From Betaproteobacteria bacterium (GTDB taxonomy: Bacteria; Pseudomonadota; Gammaproteobacteria; Burkholderiales; SG8-39), in the NCBI GenBank assembly GCA_016195915.1, contig JACPYS010000043.1:186001-250000 (forward strand): DNA of 64,000 nt, in the 5' to 3' direction. The notes under the pieces are model-generated. The model saw nothing but the letters and a program-made list of their open reading frames with translations. It made no database searches and was not told where the DNA came from. The translations under genes and the position numbers were made by a program. The stretch's first letter is position 1, and each line of letters opens with the position of its first letter. Positions 1 to 7,126 of this stretch are shown here, piece by piece.

Positions 1-558
1 CCCGAAGCGCAGCGCTGGCGCTGGGAGGTCAACATCGTCAACTCGCCGACCATGAACGCTTTTTGCATGCCCGGCGGAAAGATCGCCTTCTACAGCGGGC
101 TGATCGACGGATTAAAGCTCGACGACGACGAGATCGCCGTGATCATGGGCCACGAGATGGCGCACGCGTTGCTCGAGCACGGGCGCGCGCGCATGTCCGA
201 GCAGGTGCTCAAGGTCGCGGGCGTCAACATCGCAGCGGCGCTGCTCAATCTCGGCAATCTTTCCGCGACGCTGCTTGACAAGGCGGCCGATCTTGCGCTG
301 ACCCTGCCCTACTCGCGCTCGCACGAGACCGACGCCGACCTCGCAGGAATCGACATCGCCGCGCGCGCGGGCTATGACCCGCGCGCGGCGGTGGCGGTCT
401 GGCAGAAGATGGCCAGGCATTCCGGCGGCCGAGGGCAGCCCCCGCAGATTCTCTCGACCCATCCTGCGCATGCCACCCGCATCCGGGACATCGAGGCGCA
501 GCTCCCGCGGGTGATGCCGCTGTATCAGGCGGCGCGCGAAGCCAAACGGGTAGAATGA
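1..558 (+). CDS. M48 family metallopeptidase, 5' end cut by window
   Basis: The frame is open from base 1, so the true start lies outside the window; the ATG at 52 is internal, because the codons before it encode conserved-looking sequence (QRWRWEVNIVNSPTMNAF). The zinc-binding HExxH motif appears as HEMAH. The third-ligand region HETDADLAG follows about 65 residues later, as in M48 peptidases of the HtpX/Oma1/BepA (LoiP) group. The C-terminus STHPAHATRIRDIE is typical of periplasmic BepA/LoiP-type quality-control proteases. Any signal peptide or lipobox is not visible because the N-terminus is missing. The gene ends 22 bases before the ABC-transporter binding protein gene but is probably functionally unrelated to it. 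Confidence 0.9.
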   Translation, partial: PEAQRWRWEVNIVNSPTMNAFCMPGGKIAFYSGLIDGLKLDDDEIAVIMGHEMAHALLEHGRARMSEQVLKVAGVNIAAALLNLGNLSATLLDKAADLALTLPYSRSHETDADLAGIDIAARAGYDPRAAVAVWQKMARHSGGRGQPPQILSTHPAHATRIRDIEAQLPRVMPLYQAAREAKRVE

Positions 559-580
559 CCTCTTCGTCGGAGGAGGCCGC

Positions 581-1750
581 ATGAAAACCAGTCTATTGGC
601 AGCCATTGTCGCTGCGCTTTCGCTTGCCGGGACCGCGAACGCCGCGGACAAGATCAAAGTCGGATTCGTGAGCACGCTTTCCGGGCCCTCGGCGGCGCTC
701 GGCGTGGACATCAGGGACGCCTTCAACCTGGCAGTCAAGCTCAACGGCGGCAAGCTCGGCGGCCTTCCCGCCGAAGTGCTGATCGGCGACGACCAGTTCA
801 AGCCCGACGTCGGCCGCCAGCTGGCGGACAAATACGTCAAGCTCGACAAGGTCGACATTCTCACCGGCTACGTGTTCTCGAACATCATGCTGGCTTCGAT
901 TCCGGTGGCGTTCGAGAACAAGGTGATCTACGTCAGCCCGAACGCGGCGCCCTCTCCGCTTGCCGGCAAACAATGCAACCCGTACTTTTTTGCGGCCGCC
1001 TGGCCGAACGACGCCTACCACGAGGCGGCCGGCCAGTACGCGACCCAGAAGGGCTACAAGAACGCCTACCTGGTCGCCCCCAACTACCAGGCCGGAAAGG
1101 ACTCGCTCGCGGGCTTCAAGCGCTACTACAAGGGCAGGATCGCCAACGAGGTCTACACCCAGCTGGGGCAGCTCGATTACGCGGCCGAACTCGCGCAGGT
1201 GCGCGCGGCGAAGCCCGACGCGCTCTACATCTTCCTGCCCGGCGGGATGGGCATCAATTTCGTCAAGCAGTTCGTTGCCGCCGGACTTTCGAAGGACATC
1301 CAGTTGATCACGCCGGGCTTCGGCTCCGACCAGGACATCATCCGCCCGGTGGGCGACGCCATGCTCGGGCTGTTCGACACCGCACACTGGGCGCTCGACC
1401 TCGACAATCCGGCCAACCGGAAGTTCGTGGCCGAGTTCGAGAAGGAATACAAGCGCCTGCCCTCGGTGTTCGCCGCGCAAGGCTACGATACCGCGCTGCT
1501 CATCGACTCGGCGGTGCGCGAGGTGAAAGGCAAGCTCGATGACAAGGAAGCGTTGCGCAAGGCGCTCAAGGCCGCCAAGTTCCAGTCGGTGCGCGGCGCG
1601 TTCAAGTTCAACCGCAACCAGTACCCGATCCAGAACTACTATCTGCGCGTGGTCGGCAAGGACGCCCAGGGCCGCATCGTGAACAAGACGATCGGCACCA
1701 TCTTCAAGGACCACGGCGACGCCTACGTGCAGGACTGCGCGATGAAGTGA
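581..1750 (+). CDS. ABC transporter substrate-binding protein, branched-chain amino acid (Peripla_BP_6) type
   Basis: This 389-residue periplasmic protein has a cleavable signal peptide (ending ANAADK) followed by the type I periplasmic binding fold starting IKVGFVSTLSGPSAALG. Such proteins capture the ligand for a LivHMGF-type importer. The ligand cannot be read from the sequence; many homologues bind aromatic or short-chain carboxylates rather than leucine. The start has a strong Shine-Dalgarno sequence (GGAGGAGG). A stem-loop terminator follows directly, so this gene can be made in excess over the membrane genes downstream. Confidence 0.93.
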   Translation: MKTSLLAAIVAALSLAGTANAADKIKVGFVSTLSGPSAALGVDIRDAFNLAVKLNGGKLGGLPAEVLIGDDQFKPDVGRQLADKYVKLDKVDILTGYVFSNIMLASIPVAFENKVIYVSPNAAPSPLAGKQCNPYFFAAAWPNDAYHEAAGQYATQKGYKNAYLVAPNYQAGKDSLAGFKRYYKGRIANEVYTQLGQLDYAAELAQVRAAKPDALYIFLPGGMGINFVKQFVAAGLSKDIQLITPGFGSDQDIIRPVGDAMLGLFDTAHWALDLDNPANRKFVAEFEKEYKRLPSVFAAQGYDTALLIDSAVREVKGKLDDKEALRKALKAAKFQSVRGAFKFNRNQYPIQNYYLRVVGKDAQGRIVNKTIGTIFKDHGDAYVQDCAMK

Positions 1751-1769
1751 GCGCTCCCGCGCCGCACTC

Positions 1770-1800
1770 AAAGGGGTGATCCGTCACCCCTTTTGTTTTT
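1770..1800 (+). terminator. Rho-independent terminator between binding-protein gene and livH
   Basis: A perfect 10-bp stem (AAAGGGGTGA, loop TCCG, TCACCCCTTT) is followed by TGTTTTT. It sits 19 bases after the binding-protein stop codon and before the permease gene at 1825. Partial read-through would give high binding protein and low permease levels, a common arrangement in importer operons. Confidence 0.85.
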
Positions 1801-1824
1801 GCGCGCTGGTTTTTTTACCCCTTC

Positions 1825-2742
1825 ATGTCCTGGACCCTGATCCTCGAGCAAGCGCTGAACGGCCTGCAGTTCGGGCTGATGCTGTTCCTGCTCGCCGCTG
1901 GTCTGACGCTGGTGTTCGGCATCATGGACATGATCAACCTCGCGCACGGCTCGCTCTACATGCTCGGCGCATTTCTCGCCGCCACGCTCGTGCAGGCGAC
2001 CGGGTCGTTCACCCTCGGCGTGCTTCTCGCGATCCCCGCGACCGCGCTCATCGGCATGCTGCTGGAGATCGCTGTGCTGCGCACGCTGTATGCGCGCGAT
2101 CATCTTTCGCAGGTGCTCGCGACCTTTGCGCTGATCCTCATCCTCAACGAGGTGGTGCGCATCGTCTGGGGTTCGGACATGGCGCTCTCGACCCCGGCGG
2201 TGCTTTCCGGCCCGGTCGAACTGCTTCCAGGCATGCCGTACCCCTCCTACCGGCTGTTGATCATTGCCGTCGGCCTGGCGGCTGCCGGCCTGCTCTACCT
2301 GCTGGTGGCGAAGACCCGCATCGGGATGCTGGTGCGCGCGGGCGCATCCAACCGCGAGATGGCGCTCGCGATGGGGGTGGATATCCGGCGGCTGTTCACG
2401 CTGGTGTTCGGCGCAGGCGCGGCACTGTGCGCGATCGCCGGCGCGCTGCTCGGGCCGCTATTCGCCGTTCAGGTCGGCATGGGCGAGTCCATTTTGATTC
2501 TCGCGTTCGTCGTCATCGTCATCGGCGGCATCGGCTCGATCCGCGGCGCGCTGGTCGGGGCGGTCCTGGTGGGCGTGGTCGATACCATCGGCCGCGCATT
2601 CCTGCCGCACTTCTTCGGCCTGTTCCTCCCGCCGCAGTTCGCAAGCGCCGCGGGTCCCGCGATCGCCTCGGTGCTGGTGTACCTGCTGATGGCGGTGGTC
2701 CTGTTCGTCAAGCCGCAGGGCCTGTTCCCTGCACGCGGATGA
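1825..2742 (+). CDS. Branched-chain amino acid ABC transporter permease, LivH type
   Basis: This 305-residue inner-membrane protein has multiple hydrophobic segments and the LivH features GLTLVFGIMDMINLAHGSLYMLGA near the N-terminus and VIVIGGIGSIRGALVGA in the coupling-helix region. It forms the translocation pore with the LivM-type subunit, whose ATG overlaps this stop codon (ATGA at 2739-2742). The start ATG at 1825 matches the usual LivH N-terminus; a longer frame on the same strand (from 1776) belongs to the LivM reading frame and is not translated here. Confidence 0.93.
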   Translation: MSWTLILEQALNGLQFGLMLFLLAAGLTLVFGIMDMINLAHGSLYMLGAFLAATLVQATGSFTLGVLLAIPATALIGMLLEIAVLRTLYARDHLSQVLATFALILILNEVVRIVWGSDMALSTPAVLSGPVELLPGMPYPSYRLLIIAVGLAAAGLLYLLVAKTRIGMLVRAGASNREMALAMGVDIRRLFTLVFGAGAALCAIAGALLGPLFAVQVGMGESILILAFVVIVIGGIGSIRGALVGAVLVGVVDTIGRAFLPHFFGLFLPPQFASAAGPAIASVLVYLLMAVVLFVKPQGLFPARG

Positions 2743-3719
2743 GCGCCCACCGCATCATCGCCTTCGCCGGACTGGCCGCGGCGCTCGTATTGCCGCTCGC
2801 GCTGCAGGCGGCCGACCAGTCGTTCTACGTCGGCTTCGCGAGCCGCGTGCTGATCTGGGCGATCGCGGCGAGCAGCCTCAACCTGGTGCTTGGCTACGGC
2901 GGCATGATTTCCTTCGGCCACGCCGCGTTCGTCGGCACCGGCGCCTATGTCTCGGGAATCCTGATCGCCGAGGGCGTGACGAGCGCCTGGATCGGTTGGC
3001 CAGTGGCAATGCTTGCGTCCGCGGTTCTGGCGCTGGCGATCGGCGCGGCGTCGCTGCGCACCCGGGGCGTGTATTTCATCATGATCACCCTCGCCTTCGC
3101 GCAGATGATGTACTACCTGGTGAATTCGATGAAAGCCTACGGTGGCGATGAAGGCATGAATCTTCCCGCGCGCGCCGTTCTCGGCTTCGGATTCGATCCC
3201 GGCAACGAGGTGACGTTCTATTACGTTGTGCTGGCCGCGCTGTTCGCGGTGCTGTACGCGACGCACCGCCTCGTGCATGCGCGTTTCGGGCGGGTGATCG
3301 TGGCGATCCGCGAAAACGAGAGCCGCGCCGAAGCGATCGGTTTCCCCGTCTACCGATACAAACTCGTCTGCTTCGTTCTCGCGGGCGCGGCTGGCGGACT
3401 GGCGGGCGCGCTGCTCGCGAGCCACGGCAAGTACGTCAACCCGAGCGTGCTGCACTGGACGCAATCGGGCACGCTGATGATCATGGTGATCCTCGGCGGC
3501 GTCGGCCGCCTGTGGGGTGGCGCGCTCGGCGCGGGGGTGCTGCTCGTCCTCGAGCACTTGATCGCCGAACATCCGATCCCATGGCTTCTCACCCTCGCGC
3601 CCGACTATCCCCAGCATGCCAACCTCGGGGTCGGCCTCGTCATGCTTGCCATCGTGCTCTACGCGCCGCAAGGCGTTGCGGGATTGTTTTCGCGTAAGAC
3701 CGGGAAAGAACATGGCTGA
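2739..3719 (+). CDS. Branched-chain amino acid ABC transporter permease, LivM type
   Basis: This 326-residue inner-membrane subunit pairs with the LivH-type protein. Characteristic segments are ASSLNLVLGYGGMISFGHAAF, TRGVYFIMITLAFAQM and MVILGGVGRLWGGALGA. The start at 2739 is chosen because it overlaps the livH stop by four bases (ATGA), which implies translational coupling. The open frame extends upstream to 1776 but that part only shadows livH. It overlaps the following ATPase gene by eight bases. Confidence 0.93.
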   Translation: MSAHRIIAFAGLAAALVLPLALQAADQSFYVGFASRVLIWAIAASSLNLVLGYGGMISFGHAAFVGTGAYVSGILIAEGVTSAWIGWPVAMLASAVLALAIGAASLRTRGVYFIMITLAFAQMMYYLVNSMKAYGGDEGMNLPARAVLGFGFDPGNEVTFYYVVLAALFAVLYATHRLVHARFGRVIVAIRENESRAEAIGFPVYRYKLVCFVLAGAAGGLAGALLASHGKYVNPSVLHWTQSGTLMIMVILGGVGRLWGGALGAGVLLVLEHLIAEHPIPWLLTLAPDYPQHANLGVGLVMLAIVLYAPQGVAGLFSRKTGKEHG

Positions 3720-4467
3720 ACTGCTCGAAATTCACTCGCTCGCCAAACGTTTCGGCGGCGTGGTCGCGACCGACGATGTCTCGCTCGAGGTGCGCGCGGG
3801 TGAGGTGCACGCGCTGATCGGGCCCAACGGAGCGGGCAAGACCACGCTCGTCGCCCAGCTCTCGGGGAGTCTCGCGCCCGATGCCGGAACCATCGCATTC
3901 GAAGGCCGCGACATCACGCGCCTCGCGCAGCATGAACGGGTCAAGGCGGGCCTCGCGCGCTCGTTCCAGCTCACCAGCATCTTCGGGCGCTTGAGCGTTC
4001 TCGAGAACCTCGCGCTCGCGGTGCAGGCGCGCTCAGGCTCGAGCCTTTCGTTCTGGCGGCCGGTCGCCGCCGAACATGCGCTGACCGACGCTGCGACAGA
4101 CGTGGCTGGCGAGATCGGACTTGCCGAGCGCGCTCAAGTCCCGGCGGGGGAGCTTGCGCACGGCGAACAGCGCGCGCTCGAAATGGGCCTTGCGCTCGCG
4201 ACTCGGCCGCGACTTCTCTTGCTCGACGAACCGATGGCTGGCATGGGGCCGGAGGAGTCGCAGCGCATCGTCGCTTTGATCGAGCGCGTTCGAACGGGCG
4301 TCGCGGTTTTGCTCATCGAGCACGACATGGACGCGGTGTTCCGGCTCGCAGACCGTATCTCGGTACTGGTGAATGGCCGCGTGATCGCCACCGGCGCGCC
4401 GGGCGAAATCCGGGCGAACGAGGAAGTGAGGAAGGCCTATCTCGGCGACGAGGCGCTGAGCACATGA
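3712..4467 (+). CDS. ABC transporter ATP-binding protein, LivG type
   Basis: This is a 251-residue cytoplasmic ATPase. Walker A is GPNGAGKTT, the signature region is the degenerate LAHGEQRALEM (LSGGQ replaced by LAHGE, common in LivG) and Walker B is LLLLDEPMAGM, followed by the switch histidine in LLIEHDMDAVF. The start ATG at 3712 has an upstream GGGAAAGAA and overlaps the livM stop; the open frame upstream of it is livM in another frame. It powers import together with LivF. Confidence 0.93.
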   Translation: MAELLEIHSLAKRFGGVVATDDVSLEVRAGEVHALIGPNGAGKTTLVAQLSGSLAPDAGTIAFEGRDITRLAQHERVKAGLARSFQLTSIFGRLSVLENLALAVQARSGSSLSFWRPVAAEHALTDAATDVAGEIGLAERAQVPAGELAHGEQRALEMGLALATRPRLLLLDEPMAGMGPEESQRIVALIERVRTGVAVLLIEHDMDAVFRLADRISVLVNGRVIATGAPGEIRANEEVRKAYLGDEALST

Positions 4468-5177
4468 GTGACGCGCTGCTGGAAGTCGCTGGCGTCGAGA
4501 CCGCCTACGGCCAGAGCCAGGTGCTGTACGGCCTCGACCTGGAGATCCGCCCGGGTGAAACCGTGACGCTGCTGGGTCGCAACGGCATGGGCAAGACCAC
4601 GGCAATCCGCTCGATCATGGGGCTCACGCCGGCGAGGAAGGGGGCGATCTCGTTTCGCGGTGCGCGCATCGAAGCCGAGGCGCCCGACCGCATCGCCCGG
4701 CGCGGGATTGCGCTGGTGCCCGAGGGGCGGCAGATTTTTCCCAATCTCTCCGTGCGTGAACACCTCGTTGCGTTTGCGGAGAACCGCAGTGGTGCGTCGT
4801 ATCCCTGGACACCGGAGCGTGTGTTTGCGCTGTTTCCGCGTCTCGCTGAGCGCGCCGGGCACATGGGCAACCAGTTGTCCGGCGGCGAGCAGCAGATGCT
4901 CGCCATAGGGCGTGCGCTCGTCACCAATCCGTACCTGCTGGTTCTCGACGAGGCCACCGAAGGATTGGCGCCGCTGATCCGCGAGGAAATCTGGAAATGC
5001 CTCGCTGCGCTGCGCGCTGCGGGTCAGACCATCCTGGTGGTGGACAAATATATCGAGCGGCTCGTGCTGCTCGCCGACCGGCATACCATCATCGAGCGCG
5101 GGCGGGTGGCGTGGCAGGGGACTTCGGGTGAGCTATCTGGCAACAGGGAACTCTGGCATCGGTACCTCGGGGTGTAG
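4464..5177 (+). CDS. ABC transporter ATP-binding protein, LivF type
   Basis: This 237-residue cytoplasmic ATPase is the partner of LivG. It has Walker A GRNGMGKTT, signature LSGGEQQML and Walker B LLVLDEATEGLAP, the last typical of LivF. The switch segment reads ILVVDKYIERL, so the usual switch histidine after Walker B is replaced by lysine (VDK where most ABC ATPases have EHD/EQN); LivF proteins often vary here. The start overlaps the livG stop (ATGA). It is the last gene of the transporter operon and is followed by an AT-rich spacer. Confidence 0.93.
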   Translation: MSDALLEVAGVETAYGQSQVLYGLDLEIRPGETVTLLGRNGMGKTTAIRSIMGLTPARKGAISFRGARIEAEAPDRIARRGIALVPEGRQIFPNLSVREHLVAFAENRSGASYPWTPERVFALFPRLAERAGHMGNQLSGGEQQMLAIGRALVTNPYLLVLDEATEGLAPLIREEIWKCLAALRAAGQTILVVDKYIERLVLLADRHTIIERGRVAWQGTSGELSGNRELWHRYLGV

Positions 5178-5282
5178 TTTCGATAGCTATTTTTATTTTT
5201 TATATTAACTATATAAACACATATATTAAATTTATTAATTATTTATCTTGTCTTTATTGATTTTGTATGTTATCATTATTAT
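5178..5282 (+). promoter_or_regulatory. AT-rich promoter region, probably giving a leaderless mRNA
   Basis: About 100 bases here consist almost only of A and T, in sharp contrast to the GC-rich surroundings. A sigma70-like promoter can be read: -35 TTGTCT at 5248-5253, a 17-base spacer, and -10 TATCAT at 5271-5276. The expected transcription start then falls at or next to the ATG at 5283, and no Shine-Dalgarno sequence precedes that ATG. This suggests a leaderless transcript for the DUF2089 gene. Long AT tracts are also the kind of target bound by nucleoid silencers such as H-NS/MvaT-type proteins; that part is inference. Confidence 0.6.
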
Positions 5283-5642
5283 ATGGGCGAATCCCAGACA
5301 GCCCAGCCGCAATGCCTGAAATGCGGGCGAGCGATGGAAATCACACGCTTTCGTTGCGAACCATGCGATCTCTCGGTCGACGGCAGTTTCGAACTCCCGC
5401 CACTCGCGCAACTGAGCCTCGAGGATCAGATCCTTGTCACCGCGTTCGTTCGCGAGCACGGGAATATCAAGAAGATGGAAGCGCTTTTCGGGATCAGCTA
5501 CCCGACCGTGAAGAACCGGCTTAACGCAATCGGCAAGAAACTCGACGCGGCCTGCCAGGCGCCGGACATTCGCAGCGCGATCCTGGACCGCCTGGCAAAG
5601 GGCGAGATCACCGTCGAGCAGGCGCTCGAGCAATTGGGTTGA
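5283..5642 (+). CDS. DUF2089 family protein (zinc ribbon plus helix-turn-helix)
   Basis: The 119-residue protein begins with a zinc-ribbon pattern, CLKCG then CEPC. A helix-turn-helix follows (HGNIKKMEALFGISYPTVKNRL), and the C-terminal SHOCT-like helix pair is ILDRLAKGEITVEQALEQL. This matches the DUF2089 family, thought to be small transcription regulators encoded beside envelope-stress or YvlB-like genes in many bacteria. The ATG at 5283 lacks a ribosome site and lies at the predicted transcription start. It is the first gene of a three-gene set with 5661 and 6139 and may regulate it; no operator was proven. Confidence 0.85.
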   Translation: MGESQTAQPQCLKCGRAMEITRFRCEPCDLSVDGSFELPPLAQLSLEDQILVTAFVREHGNIKKMEALFGISYPTVKNRLNAIGKKLDAACQAPDIRSAILDRLAKGEITVEQALEQLG

Positions 5643-5660
5643 ATCCGGAAGGAGCACGCC

Positions 5661-6110
5661 GTGACCGAGAACCATCGCAAGATTCTTGAGATGCTGTCGC
5701 AGGGCAAGATCTCCGTCGCCGATGCGGAGCGACTGCTCGAAAAGTTGAAGGCTCCGGTCGAAACCCGCGCCGATGCCGCGGAGGAAGAGGCAGAAGCGGG
5801 TGGCGCATCCTCGACCGGCAGAATCAATGGCGCCAAGCCGGGCGCAAAGCTGCCGAAGTTTCTGCGCGTGGTCGTGGACGGCGTCGCGGGCGAGCACGTC
5901 AATGTGCGCGTGCCAGTCTCGCTGGTTCGCACGGGTGTTCGATTGGGAGCGCTGCTCCCAAAGCAGGCCCGCAGGGCCGTGGAAGCGCAAGGCGTCGACC
6001 TGAGCGGCCTTTCCGAGCTTGACGCGGACGAACTCGTCCGCGCGTTGGCCGAACTGGAAGTCAATGTCGAGGAAGTGGACGGCGGCCGCTTGCGGATCTT
6101 CTGCGAGTAA
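5661..6110 (+). CDS. SHOCT-like domain protein (YvlB/LiaX N-terminal type)
   Basis: The 149-residue protein starts with a GTG preceded by AAGGAG. The N-terminal MTENHRKILEMLSQGKISVADAERLLEKL is the short helical module found at the N-terminus of YvlB/LiaX-like proteins and at the C-terminus of DUF2089 proteins. An acidic linker follows, then a folded part (KFLRVVVDGVAGEHVNVRVP, with VNVRVPVSLVRTGVRLGALLP typical of that family) and an acidic end. No signal peptide or membrane helix is visible, so it is probably cytoplasmic. It lies 18 bases after the DUF2089 gene. The biochemical role is unknown. Confidence 0.7.
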   Translation: MTENHRKILEMLSQGKISVADAERLLEKLKAPVETRADAAEEEAEAGGASSTGRINGAKPGAKLPKFLRVVVDGVAGEHVNVRVPVSLVRTGVRLGALLPKQARRAVEAQGVDLSGLSELDADELVRALAELEVNVEEVDGGRLRIFCE

Positions 6111-6138
6111 CGCTGCCTGACAGACGGAGGGGATTGAA

Positions 6139-7017
6139 ATGAAAATGCCCAAGATGCCAAAAATGCCGACGATGCCCTTTGGCGACGATTTCAACAAGAT
6201 GATGAAGCAGGCCGCGGGTGGCGCAGGCGTCGACGACCGCAAGAACCCAAGCATCCAGGGTGCGGGAACGATCGAGGGCGGCAAGTTCGAGTCGCTCACG
6301 ATCGCCGGTAGCGGAACCGTGGAAGGGGATATCGAGGCCGGGAAAGTGGAGGTTTCCGGCGCGGGCAAGATCGAAGGTGACCTCAAAGCGGGCAAGGTGG
6401 AAGCTTCGGGTTCGCTATCGGTAGACGGTTCGTTGGTGGCCGACGCATTCGTAAGCGCGGGGTCGAGTTCCATCGCGGGCAGCGTGAAAGCCGGCAGGGT
6501 CGACTGGCGTGGATCAAGCGAAGTCGGGCGCGATGTCGAGGCCAAGAAGTTCCGCTCGAGCGGGGCCTTCGGCATTGAAGGCAGCCTCGAAGCCGACGAG
6601 ATCGAAATCGAATTGAACGGTGAGTCCCGCGTCCACGCAATCCAGGGCGAGGCCATTCGCGTGAAGGCAGGCGCGGCCGGTGCCGGCGGCGGCCGCGTCG
6701 TCGTCGTCACACAAGGCCGCGGTACGACAGTGGTGACGGGCGGGACGATCAGCGGAAATGCATCGGGTTATGCAGAAGGTGGGCGCGTGGGCCCCGTCAG
6801 CGCCGGCTCTTCGGTGTCATCTGGCGGCGGCGGAGAGTCCAAGCTTGAAGCAAAGACCATCGAAGGCGGCGCCGTGGAACTCGAGAACACCGTCGCCGAT
6901 CTGGTGAGAGGCACGACGGTAAAGATCGGCAAAGGGTGCAAGATAGGCACCGTCGAGTACAGCGAATCGATCGCCGTCGACGACCAGGCCAGCGTGAAGA
7001 AACAGACGAAAAAATAG
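6139..7017 (+). CDS. Polymer-forming (bactofilin-like) beta-helix repeat protein
   Basis: This 292-residue protein has no signal peptide. Residues 1-13 form a short repeat of Lys-Met-Pro units. From Gly41 to about residue 158 the chain is built of units of 17 residues (beginning near 41, 57, 74, 91, 108, 125 and 142), each like GSGTVEGDIEAGKVEVS; this periodicity predicts a right-handed beta-helix, as in bactofilins and other polymer-forming proteins. A glycine-rich stretch follows, and a second short beta-helical part (SKLEAKTIEGGAVELENTVADLV) is followed by a lysine-rich tail. It is preceded by GGAGGGG and closes the operon that starts at 5283. A scaffold or stress role at the membrane is inference. 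Confidence 0.7.
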   Translation: MKMPKMPKMPTMPFGDDFNKMMKQAAGGAGVDDRKNPSIQGAGTIEGGKFESLTIAGSGTVEGDIEAGKVEVSGAGKIEGDLKAGKVEASGSLSVDGSLVADAFVSAGSSSIAGSVKAGRVDWRGSSEVGRDVEAKKFRSSGAFGIEGSLEADEIEIELNGESRVHAIQGEAIRVKAGAAGAGGGRVVVVTQGRGTTVVTGGTISGNASGYAEGGRVGPVSAGSSVSSGGGGESKLEAKTIEGGAVELENTVADLVRGTTVKIGKGCKIGTVEYSESIAVDDQASVKKQTKK

Positions 7018-7048
7018 CGAACTGCGTGGAGCCAAGAGCGGGGCGTGC

Positions 7049-7066
7049 AGCGACTGACCAGTCGCT
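7049..7066. repeat. Short perfect inverted repeat after the beta-helix operon
   Basis: AGCGACTG and CAGTCGCT form an 8-bp stem with a two-base centre between two convergent genes. No T-tract follows, so it is not a classical terminator, although it could help end transcription from either side. Confidence 0.4.
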
Positions 7067-7126
7067 TAACTCCGGTTCACTCGGTCCCCCTGCAGTTGCC
7101 ACGTCATTGCAGCCGCCCGTTGGTAC

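Noticed and set aside
593-1771. Long minus-strand open frame of 392 codons under the binding-protein gene
   Set aside because: It is a shadow caused by high GC; the plus-strand product has a signal peptide and a family match.
5178-5282. The AT-rich gap as an insertion-sequence scar or replication origin
   Set aside because: No terminal repeats, target duplication or DnaA-box series were found; a promoter reading explains it better.
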